Shown here: piece by piece, positions 49,482 through 56,086 of the stretch | Layout of the letters: every line of letters begins with the position of its first letter | Position numbering within the stretch: position 1 is the stretch's first letter | From: Candidatus Saccharimonadota bacterium | GTDB lineage: Bacteria > Patescibacteriota > Saccharimonadia > Saccharimonadales > Saccharimonadaceae | DNA length: 56,086 bases | Assembly (NCBI GenBank): GCA_002726935.1 | Contig: PBTC01000030.1 | Coordinates: forward strand, 1 to 56,086 | Direction of reading: 5' to 3' | Translations under genes and position numbers: made by a program | Notes under the pieces: generated by a model | The model's database searches: none | The model's input: only the letters and a program-made list of their open reading frames with translations | What the model was told of the DNA's origin: nothing

Positions 49482-51167
49482 CTACATCGCCGTCGGCACT
49501 TCAATACCAAGAATGCTGAGACCGTGCGTAAAAACGTGGCTCACTTTTGCCAAGACACCTAACCGGGCTTGCTTCTGAGTCTCGTCAACACCGCCTGTTG
49601 CAACGGGGGTTGCTTCGTAGTAGCGGTTCATTTCTCGCGCAAGCTCATAGAGGTAACTTGCAACCTTGTGAGGTTCTAGGTCCCGCGCTGCGACCCGCAC
49701 TACTTCTGGATACTCGATAAGTTTTGCCACCACCGCTTTTTCTGCGGCGTAATCGTAGTCCTGTACAAGCATTGTGCCGGTTCCGTGTTCTTGAAGAATC
49801 TTATTCACGCGAACTGCCGCATACTGAACGTATGGGCCGCTGAAACCGGTGAGCGCAAAGATCGAATCCCAGTCGAACAAAATGTTTGTCCGGCGATCAG
49901 CGGTAAAGTCGCTGAACTTGACCGCGCCAAGGGCAATCCGCTTCACGTCATCCTCGGCCACTTCCCTTCCCTCAACGACAGACTGCGCTTTTGCCTCGGC
50001 CTGATTCAGCAGGTCCTCCATCAGCACCACGCCTTTACGACTACTCATCCTTTCGCGTAACCCGTCTTCATTAAGCTGATCAATAGCCCCAAACCACAGA
50101 TGGATTAATTCCGTCTTGATACCCAGCTTCTTTGCCATCGCAAAAAGCTGCGAGAAATAGAACTGTTGCTCTGCTCCAACGGCATAGATTACCCGGTCGG
50201 GGTGCCACTCGTTCTCGCGATACAGAATCGTTGCCAAATCTGTCGTGGCGTACAAGGCTGCGCCATTACTCTTTTGGACGAGCAGTGGAACGTCAAAGCC
50301 AAATTCTTCAAGCGGAACAATAACGGAGCCGTCTTCGTTCTGGATAGCGACACCGGTCTGAAGCAGTTTCTGTACAGCCGCCTTGCCCTGCGGTGCAAAG
50401 AACGCCTCGCCTAACTCGTAATCGGTAGCTATCTTAAGACGGCCCATTACTTCGTGGATGTGGCGCAATGAAATCTCGTTAAATCGTTGGCTATACGCCA
50501 TCGCCTCGGCATCACCACTTTCAAAACGCAGCAGCCATGACTGCACCTCGTCTGCTAACTCGTGTGCGCCTGATGCGGCCTCTTCTTTCAGTGCTTTTTT
50601 CATCGCGATATACACACGCCCTAGCTCATAAACACCCTTTTCGGCTAAGAGCGAGTCGCTACTAAAACGCAAGAAACCAGTAATCCATATACCGAGCGGT
50701 GCACCATAATCACCCAAGTGGTTATCGGTGATCACCCGCCAACCCGTCTCCTCCATCAAACGCCGAGCAGCCCAACCCTGATTACCGGGGCGAAGGTGTC
50801 CGACGCTGTAGGGCTTTGCCATATTCGGACTCGGATATTCAACGACGACCGTCTTGCCCGCTCCATCCTCAGATGAACCATAGCGGTCAGTCCACACTTC
50901 ATTTAAGCGTGAGATAAGTTTTGCGGGCGCAACACGTACGTTGATAAAGCCCGGTCCTGCAATTGATACCTCGCTAAATTCGCCCGTCTGCCGCAAAGCC
51001 TCGGCCACCTCTTGCGCTACGTCACGCGGCGCCTTGCCAACTTGTTTCGCTATCTGCAGTGCAACATTTGTCGCATAGTCACCGAAGGCCGGCTCGGGTC
51101 GACTGACCTGAACGGCATGATCCAAATCATAAAGCTGCTTTAGGACATTCTGTACTGTTTCTTCCAT
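49482..51167 (-). CDS. argS: Arginyl-tRNA synthetase
   Basis: A 561-residue ArgRS. It begins with the Arg-tRNA-synt-N domain (1-80), then the class I catalytic core with PNMAKPYSVGHLR, where the usual HVGH (HIGH) motif has Ser in place of the first His. RMSSRKGVVL replaces KMSKS as in many ArgRS. A DALR anticodon-binding domain (about 445-561) ends the protein. It charges tRNA-Arg. Start 51167 is seven bases after TGtTATAAT; an ATG at 51176 is the alternative. Confidence 0.96.
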   Translation of the reverse strand: MEETVQNVLKQLYDLDHAVQVSRPEPAFGDYATNVALQIAKQVGKAPRDVAQEVAEALRQTGEFSEVSIAGPGFINVRVAPAKLISRLNEVWTDRYGSSEDGAGKTVVVEYPSPNMAKPYSVGHLRPGNQGWAARRLMEETGWRVITDNHLGDYGAPLGIWITGFLRFSSDSLLAEKGVYELGRVYIAMKKALKEEAASGAHELADEVQSWLLRFESGDAEAMAYSQRFNEISLRHIHEVMGRLKIATDYELGEAFFAPQGKAAVQKLLQTGVAIQNEDGSVIVPLEEFGFDVPLLVQKSNGAALYATTDLATILYRENEWHPDRVIYAVGAEQQFYFSQLFAMAKKLGIKTELIHLWFGAIDQLNEDGLRERMSSRKGVVLMEDLLNQAEAKAQSVVEGREVAEDDVKRIALGAVKFSDFTADRRTNILFDWDSIFALTGFSGPYVQYAAVRVNKILQEHGTGTMLVQDYDYAAEKAVVAKLIEYPEVVRVAARDLEPHKVASYLYELAREMNRYYEATPVATGGVDETQKQARLGVLAKVSHVFTHGLSILGIEVPTAM

Positions 51168-51174
51168 TGCGCCC

Positions 51175-51183
51175 ATTATAACA
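51175..51183 (-). promoter_or_regulatory. Extended -10 promoter of argS
   Basis: TGtTATAAT on the minus strand, 7 bases before the ATG at 51167. It overlaps the upstream stop codon. Leaderless start predicted. Confidence 0.65.
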
Positions 51184-51910
51184 GAGGTATGCTAGACATG
51201 AGGCCAGATTCAAGCTGTATTTGGAAATCATACCAGCCGCTTGAAACCAGCCAGCCAAGCAACAACTTGTCCCAACCCGTGACAATGAAAATACCGACGA
51301 CGATCAAAAGCACACCCAGCGTACGCCGAAAAAGTCCGCGCGGGTTCAGTCCCCAGCCAAGCCGACGAATCAAGCGCTGCCCCAAAAACGCCAGTAGAGC
51401 AAGCATCAAAGAGAGCCCGAGGACAAAAGCGACGAGATAGCCGAGCCCGAGGACAGGCGTCGCAGGCAACACGACCGCAACTAGCAACGCATAGGTGGGG
51501 CTACAAGCGCTAAAGACTGGCCCTAAGCTTGCCCCAAGCAAGAGGTCGCCCGTTACCCCAGAGCGTTTTGCGGCAACTCCTAGTGTGTTCTGTGCGACAA
51601 ATACATAGCGCGTGCGTAGCATCAACCACTCCCACGCGGCTGGAAAAAACGTCACGACACCGAAGATTATAATGATGCCGCCACTCACCACTTGCCATAC
51701 CTGCGGAGGCACCCCGATCAATAGCGTAGTTGCCTTTAGTAGGACCGTAAAAATAACTATAGATAATGATAGTCCACCAATCACCCACCAAGGATTACGC
51801 TGGCGATTCCCATCGGCCGAACGCGCCAAAAGAACTGGAATAATCGACACGACACATGGGGCCAGGATTGTCAGAATACCCGCGATAAACGACGCTAACA
51901 GCAGTTCCAT
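51176..51910 (-). CDS. CcdA/DsbD-like thiol-disulfide membrane protein
   Basis: A 244-residue protein with six predicted membrane helices. It carries a Cys near the start (LAPCVVSIIPVLLA) and another in the middle (VFSACSPTYALL), the pair that passes electrons across the membrane in CcdA. It would feed reducing power to the thioredoxin-like partner just upstream. The start overlaps the upstream stop (TGATG), showing translational coupling. Confidence 0.92.
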   Translation of the reverse strand: MELLLASFIAGILTILAPCVVSIIPVLLARSADGNRQRNPWWVIGGLSLSIVIFTVLLKATTLLIGVPPQVWQVVSGGIIIIFGVVTFFPAAWEWLMLRTRYVFVAQNTLGVAAKRSGVTGDLLLGASLGPVFSACSPTYALLVAVVLPATPVLGLGYLVAFVLGLSLMLALLAFLGQRLIRRLGWGLNPRGLFRRTLGVLLIVVGIFIVTGWDKLLLGWLVSSGWYDFQIQLESGLMSSIPLL

Positions 51911-52377
51911 CAAAGGTTCTCGAGAATAGCGTCAACCGACTTATCTTTACCGTAGCCAACCCATGTCGACCGAGCGGTGCCGTCGGCAGCAACAGATACA
52001 AAGGTCGATTGTAACGTTACACCGTATCGCTGACGAAGGTCCGTCGCCTGGTCGTAGTCGACCTGCAAAATCTGAACGCCATCAGGGATGTCCGAAGTGT
52101 TGATCGCTTCGTCGAAAGCCCGACATTCAGGACACCAGGCGGCATAGAAAAACAGGACGTTCGTCCGATAACCAGACTCCGCCAGCTCAGCTTCGCTATA
52201 TGCCACGTAGCGGCCTTCGGCGACGGGCTGCGCTTCGGACGGCCCCTGCTCTGCGGGCACACTCATCTCGTCAACCGACGGTGCCCCGACCCCTTCTTTT
52301 GGCTGAAGCAGCAGCGCCAGCACCAGCGAGGCAAAAATCACCAATACAAGAGCGACCACGAGAATGATCTTTTTCAT
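51910..52377 (-). CDS. Membrane-anchored thioredoxin-like protein
   Basis: A 155-residue protein. A membrane helix (about 5-25) anchors an extracytoplasmic thioredoxin fold with the active site WCPEC (near residue 82) and FFYAAW before it. The cis-Pro loop is not in its usual form (LQSTFV). Together with the CcdA-like protein it forms a redox pair, probably for keeping surface cysteines (several prepilins have them) in the right state. Leaderless start after TGaTATAAT. Confidence 0.9.
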   Translation of the reverse strand: MKKIILVVALVLVIFASLVLALLLQPKEGVGAPSVDEMSVPAEQGPSEAQPVAEGRYVAYSEAELAESGYRTNVLFFYAAWCPECRAFDEAINTSDIPDGVQILQVDYDQATDLRQRYGVTLQSTFVSVAADGTARSTWVGYGKDKSVDAILENL

Positions 52378-52383
52378 AGTCTT

Positions 52384-52392
52384 ATTATATCA
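52384..52392 (-). promoter_or_regulatory. Extended -10 promoter of the thioredoxin-like gene
   Basis: TGaTATAAT on the minus strand, 6 bases before the ATG at 52377; leaderless. Confidence 0.7.
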
Positions 52393-52404
52393 CCGGCGCC
52401 TTCG

Positions 52405-54000
52405 CTACATGCCGGCTCTCAATAGGCCAGCAAACAGGGGGTGTGCACGATATGGGCGACTCTTGAATTCGGGGTGCGCCTGCGTTGCCACAAAATACGG
52501 ATGATCACGACCTTCGACATATTCGACCAATCGACCATCGGGTGAACGGCCCGATATGAGCAGTCCGCCCCGTTCAATATCTTTGATAAAGGCCGGGTTG
52601 ACCTCGTACCTGTGTCGATGCCTCTCGACTACTTCCGTTGAGCCGTAAGTCTCGGCGACGACTGATTCATCAACTAGCTGAGCTGGGTAGTCACCCAAAC
52701 GCAGCGTCCCACCCGTAGATTCTTTTCCAGCCTGTCCTTCCATAATGTACACGACGTCGTGATCCGTCTTCGGGTCAAACTCGGTACTATGTGCGTCCGT
52801 CAGTCCAGCACGGCGAGCCGCTGCAATCACCCCAATCTGCAGCCCCAGACACAATCCCAGATATGGCTTCTTATGCTCCAACGCGTAAGTTGCTGCAGCA
52901 ATCTTGCCATCAATGCCTCGGACGCCAAAGCCACCAGGGACAAGGAGCGCATCGACGGACGCAAAATCTGTCTCATCCGCTTCTTCGGCATTAATCCAGA
53001 CTAACTCGAGCGCCACCCGCTCTTGCCACGCAGCAGCCTTGAGTGCTTCAATCACTGAAATATATGTATCTTCATTATCAAGATACTTCGCCACCATACC
53101 TACTCTGACAGTCTTTTCGTACGACGTTTCTTGCGCCAGAGCAAGAGAGCGCCATTTATCAAGCTGCGCTACGTTTGTATTACCCGTAAATCGCTCCAAG
53201 ACAGGCCCGATACCGCTCGCCTGAATAGTAAGCGGCACTTCATAAACAGTCTTTGCATTCGGAAGCAAGATAACAGCATCCTCCGGCACGCCGCTAAATC
53301 GAGCGATCTTCTCCGCCACGCCGTGCGGTGCCGGCTCATCAGTTCTTACCACCACGCAGTCGGGCACGATGCCAAAACCACGCAACTCATTCAACGCGTT
53401 CTGCGCCGGCTTCGACTTGAATTCCTTACTGGTCTGGATGAACGGCACGTACACGACATGAATATAAAAACAATTCTCTCGGCCAACTCTCGTGGCGAAA
53501 TCGCGAATTGCTTCGACAAAGCTCAGACCCTCGTAGTCACCGACGGTTCCGCCAATCTCGACAATATGCACATCCGACCCTTCACCCGCTGCAGCAATGG
53601 CATCCTTAATCGCCCCGGTTAGATGCGGAACAAGTTGGACAGTCTGACCATTAAACTTTCCCGCCCTTTCGTCGGCGATGAGCTGACTGAGAAGACGCCC
53701 TGAAAGCGTTGCGTTCTTCTGTGTTAGCTCCAAATCCAAAAAGCGCTCATAATGCCCTAAGTCCAAATCTGTTTCGGCGCCGTCTTTTGTTACAAAGCAC
53801 TCGCCATGTTCTTTTGGATTCAAAAGACCCGCATCTACATTGAGATACGGGTCGCATTTTTGAATAGAGACCTTGCTGCCTTTTGCCTGCAAAATTGCAC
53901 CGATGCTTGCCGCAGTGATGCCCTTACCGACGCCTGAAAGCACTCCTCCAGTTACAAAGATATATTTTTGTTTTGCCCCCATGTTTGTGTACACCTCCAT
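52405..54000 (-). CDS. pyrG: CTP synthase
   Basis: A 531-residue PyrG. The synthetase domain starts KYIFVTGGVLSGVGKGI; CDPYLNVDAGLLNP and HIVEIGGTVGD follow. The C-terminal class I glutamine amidotransferase has GLCLGLQ with the catalytic Cys and HPEFKSRP with His-Glu. It makes CTP from UTP. The start at 54000 is eight bases after TGcTACAAT, which fits the leaderless pattern; the ATG at 53982 behind GGAGGTG (family-like MGAKQKYIF) is an equal alternative. Confidence 0.95.
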   Translation of the reverse strand: MEVYTNMGAKQKYIFVTGGVLSGVGKGITAASIGAILQAKGSKVSIQKCDPYLNVDAGLLNPKEHGECFVTKDGAETDLDLGHYERFLDLELTQKNATLSGRLLSQLIADERAGKFNGQTVQLVPHLTGAIKDAIAAAGEGSDVHIVEIGGTVGDYEGLSFVEAIRDFATRVGRENCFYIHVVYVPFIQTSKEFKSKPAQNALNELRGFGIVPDCVVVRTDEPAPHGVAEKIARFSGVPEDAVILLPNAKTVYEVPLTIQASGIGPVLERFTGNTNVAQLDKWRSLALAQETSYEKTVRVGMVAKYLDNEDTYISVIEALKAAAWQERVALELVWINAEEADETDFASVDALLVPGGFGVRGIDGKIAAATYALEHKKPYLGLCLGLQIGVIAAARRAGLTDAHSTEFDPKTDHDVVYIMEGQAGKESTGGTLRLGDYPAQLVDESVVAETYGSTEVVERHRHRYEVNPAFIKDIERGGLLISGRSPDGRLVEYVEGRDHPYFVATQAHPEFKSRPYRAHPLFAGLLRAGM

Positions 54001-54008
54001 GGAACCTC

Positions 54009-54017
54009 ATTGTAGCA
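54009..54017 (-). promoter_or_regulatory. Extended -10 promoter of pyrG
   Basis: TGcTACAAT on the minus strand, 8 bases before the ATG at 54000. No good -35. Confidence 0.6.
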
Positions 54018-54103
54018 CCATCTCACGAAAAAGCGCTACATAGATGGTGTTGTATTATTATCACTACACTAGATATAGCGTTTGTCGGATAGCGGCTCTC
54101 GAG

Positions 54104-54109
54104 TATACT
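54104..54109 (+). promoter_or_regulatory. -10 box of the prepilin at 54116
   Basis: TATACT, 6 bases before the ATG; TTGTCG (54082-54087) is 16 bases upstream. Leaderless start. Confidence 0.6.
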
Positions 54110-54115
54110 AAGCTT

Positions 54116-55540
54116 ATGCTTAAAAGTCGCGGCTTTACTATTGTCGAGTTATTGATTGTGATCGTTGTGATCGCCATTCTCGCCGCCATCACTATCGTTG
54201 CCTACAACGGTATCCAAGACCAAGCACGACTTGCGACGGTCAAAAGTGACTTATCAAACGCTGCGAAGAAAATGGAAGTGTACCGCATACAGAATAACGA
54301 CACCTACCCGACAACATTGGCTGGCGCTGGCGTCACCGCTAGTGGTGACGTCACCCTGCAGCTCAGCGTCGATAACTCCTCATCACCAAAGACGTTCTGT
54401 ATCACTGCAGTTCACAGTTCGAGCGTCGGAACCGCCTACCGCATCACTCAAGCAGGAACGGTAGAAAATGGCCAGTGCAGCGGACATACGACAAACCCAG
54501 GGTTCACCAACCTCGTGAATAACCCCGGTTTTGAAGCGTCGTCGTCATCGACCACGGCTCGCCGCAATCTATTCGCCTATAGCTACGCCTACAACCAGAT
54601 GACTCGAACGGAAAATATCTCGTATGATGGCAAGACGTGGGATCGATACTCGTTGAATAGTGGCGTCAACGCTGGTCACACAAGGCACTACGCCAATCTT
54701 GCTGACCTCACGAATGGCTACACCTATACCACTCAATGGGAGGTCGCTAACGACGGAACTTCGCCTATAAGCGTCTCGTCCGACTGGTGTGACATATCGG
54801 GCGGCTCCGCAACGATCGCACCCGGGGAAACTCGCGTTATTACCGTGACGCAGTCTAGAGGTACCTATGATGCGACCTTCCGATTTGCCGACCTCACCGT
54901 ATCGGGCAGTTCTAGCGCGCGAAGCGTCCTAGTGAGGAATGTCATGATCGAGCAGTCACGCAATGCCCTCGCCTTCTTTAATGGCTCGACTGCATCAGAT
55001 CAAGACTTTAGCTATGGCTGGACTGGTGCGCCCAACGCAAGCCCTAGCGTCCAGTCCGGCACCTCGCCACTCAACTACGGCTCAAACCGAGTTGCCAATA
55101 TCCAGTCAAGCGCTTGGGTTGGCGCTGGCAGCCGATCGCTGCGGCAGATCCCCCTCAATTCGGCATCTAACGATAACTACACCGAGTTGACTGGTGGCTC
55201 TAATATGGCTATCCCGACATCGACGCTACAACCCTCGACAGAATACACATTGATGGCAACCGTTCACATTGAAGAACCGCTCACCGGCACGCTCAGCGGC
55301 AACGGAACACGCTCGCTCTTTGTGCACCTTAATGGCACCACCCTCTCGCTGAACGGCACCCGACAAGCACCAAATGAGCCAGGTACCTACGACCTACGCG
55401 TTACTTTTACAACTCCAGCAAGTTTTGCGAACTATAACACCATTCGCCTCTACCACGGTGGACACGCAGGAAGCGGCGACCTGTGGTGGGATAAGATTGG
55501 CCTCGTTGAAGGCAACTACACCGGTCCTTACTTTGAATAG
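54116..55540 (+). CDS. Large prepilin with tandem adhesin-like domains
   Basis: A 474-residue protein, the largest prepilin here. Prepilin signature SRG|FTIVELL and core, pilin head to about 135, then NLVNNPGFEASSSSTTARRN starts a first beta-sandwich module (to about 310). ALAFFNGSTASDQDFSYGW followed by TGAPNASPS resembles the YFDGDT…WTGTPNAS motif of actinophage tail and other surface proteins. A second CBM-like module ends near YHGGHAGSGDLWWDKIGLVEG. It suggests a pilus-tip adhesin for binding a host. It overlaps zwf on the other strand by 13 bases. Confidence 0.87.
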   Translation: MLKSRGFTIVELLIVIVVIAILAAITIVAYNGIQDQARLATVKSDLSNAAKKMEVYRIQNNDTYPTTLAGAGVTASGDVTLQLSVDNSSSPKTFCITAVHSSSVGTAYRITQAGTVENGQCSGHTTNPGFTNLVNNPGFEASSSSTTARRNLFAYSYAYNQMTRTENISYDGKTWDRYSLNSGVNAGHTRHYANLADLTNGYTYTTQWEVANDGTSPISVSSDWCDISGGSATIAPGETRVITVTQSRGTYDATFRFADLTVSGSSSARSVLVRNVMIEQSRNALAFFNGSTASDQDFSYGWTGAPNASPSVQSGTSPLNYGSNRVANIQSSAWVGAGSRSLRQIPLNSASNDNYTELTGGSNMAIPTSTLQPSTEYTLMATVHIEEPLTGTLSGNGTRSLFVHLNGTTLSLNGTRQAPNEPGTYDLRVTFTTPASFANYNTIRLYHGGHAGSGDLWWDKIGLVEGNYTGPYFE

Positions 55541-56086
55541 GTCGAGGCGACAGTCTGCCAAGAAGAGCCCGGCGCGTACATCACAAGCGGCATCTGCTCC
55601 ATTGACCAAGCCTGCTGTATGGGCGCAAGCACCTCCCAGGCTCGTATAATTTCCGAGCTGGTCGTAAAAATGGCATGCTCGCCTTTCATGGCCTCAAGAA
55701 TCACACGCTCATACCCATCCTTCGGTCGTTCGGAGTCAACACGCACGGCACCTTCAATAAATTCTTGACGCGTTCCGTCTTTGTAAAAGATAGTGATGGC
55801 CGTTCGCTTTTCTGACAGACTCTTACCAGCGACAACTTGTATATCGACACCGCTCCAGCGCGAATCACGACTCGTCAATGTCACTGCGGCATATGTTTCT
55901 GTGCGAGTGCCAGGATTACTCACTTCGTCCTCATAACCCTCATACTGGGCGCGCACAGAGGCCTCTGGGTGAGCCACTTCAAGTTTACGTAGTGCCTCTA
56001 GTCGTCTGCCCGGAAGCTCATCAAAGTGGAAGTTGTTACCAGTATCCATCAAGACGAGTGACAAAAGTTGAAATAAATGGCCTTGA
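55528..56086 (-). CDS. zwf: Glucose-6-phosphate 1-dehydrogenase, C-terminal part
   Basis: The reading frame stays open to the window edge (HLFQLLSLVLMD before the first possible start), so the gene is cut. The visible part holds family features of the C-terminal dimer domain: YEGYEDEV, TETYAAVTL, RWSGVDIQVVAGKSL, GYERVILEAMKGE and AWEVLAPIQQAW. The enzyme opens the oxidative pentose phosphate path and makes NADPH. The NAD(P)-binding part lies beyond the window. Confidence 0.95.
   Translation of the reverse strand, partial: QGHLFQLLSLVLMDTGNNFHFDELPGRRLEALRKLEVAHPEASVRAQYEGYEDEVSNPGTRTETYAAVTLTSRDSRWSGVDIQVVAGKSLSEKRTAITIFYKDGTRQEFIEGAVRVDSERPKDGYERVILEAMKGEHAIFTTSSEIIRAWEVLAPIQQAWSMEQMPLVMYAPGSSWQTVASTYSK

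Noticed and set aside
42-56086. Recoded UGA (Gly) as in Gracilibacteria and Absconditabacteria
   Set aside because: TGA acts as stop at 20821-20823 and 51910-51912, and conserved genes do not need TGA readthrough.

Overview
The window looks like a chromosomal segment of a host-dependent ultra-small bacterium of the Candidate Phyla Radiation, most likely Candidatus Saccharibacteria (TM7). The basis is inference from content: a monoderm-type type IV pilus (T4P) operon without a secretin, very short intergenic spaces, TruB, RpoD and DnaG in reduced forms, single-membrane proteins with Pro/Gln-rich ends, and many prepilins with the near-invariant core GFTIVELLIVIVVIAILA. The code appears standard: TGA serves as a stop, for example at 20821-20823 and 51910-51912. 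No rRNA, tRNA, CRISPR array, insertion sequence or integrase was seen. No gap between genes exceeds about 300 bases.

Layout. 42-9950 (minus) is one long T4P operon: TPR-like membrane protein, 622-aa secreted protein, PilM, PilN, PilO, a small membrane protein, PilB, PilT, PilC and a prepilin with its own promoter. 10053-13491 holds ychF, tlyA and the rpsF-ssb-rpsR-efp operon. 13649-15491 is a three-prepilin operon, followed by ftsK, rnj, a GC-rich orphan gene, a uracil-DNA glycosylase, a membrane protein, pnp, a lectin-like prepilin, a membrane protein and rpsO. 26848-29541 is a large VirB6/TrbL-like membrane protein. Next come truB, a degenerate DHH protein, rpsT and another prepilin. 33365-39166 is a DNA replication and repair cluster (polA-HAD-dut-hypothetical-mutM-holA). 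39194-41526 is a two-gene regulatory unit with a WhiB-type Fe-S domain. 41628-47169 holds a kinase, a prepilin, rpoD-dnaG, a membrane protein, a YjbR-like protein and orn. 47270-49480 holds two further GC-rich orphan genes around msrB-mscL, one of them behind a leader ORF and terminator. 49482-56086 holds argS, a CcdA-like and a thioredoxin-like gene, pyrG, the largest prepilin and the 3' end of zwf.

Function. The window combines information processing (replication, transcription, translation, RNA decay) with a surface apparatus. One T4P machine could display eight prepilin-like subunits with different heads (PA14-like, lectin-like, carbohydrate-binding-like, phage-tail-like). This fits an epibiont that must bind a host cell.

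Main points of interest: (1) about 17 genes have a -10 box only 6-10 bases before the start codon, implying widespread leaderless mRNAs, often with extended -10 promoters; (2) a WhiB-type domain outside its usual actinobacterial range; (3) loss of metal-ligand cysteines in DnaG, type-4 uracil-DNA glycosylase and PilB; (4) three GC-rich self-contained gene cassettes, two with matching 3' hairpins and one with a possible attenuator; (5) a prepilin-adhesin repertoire that includes an 80-base near-perfect repeat suited to recombination. All functional statements rest on reading the sequence and family knowledge; no database search was run.
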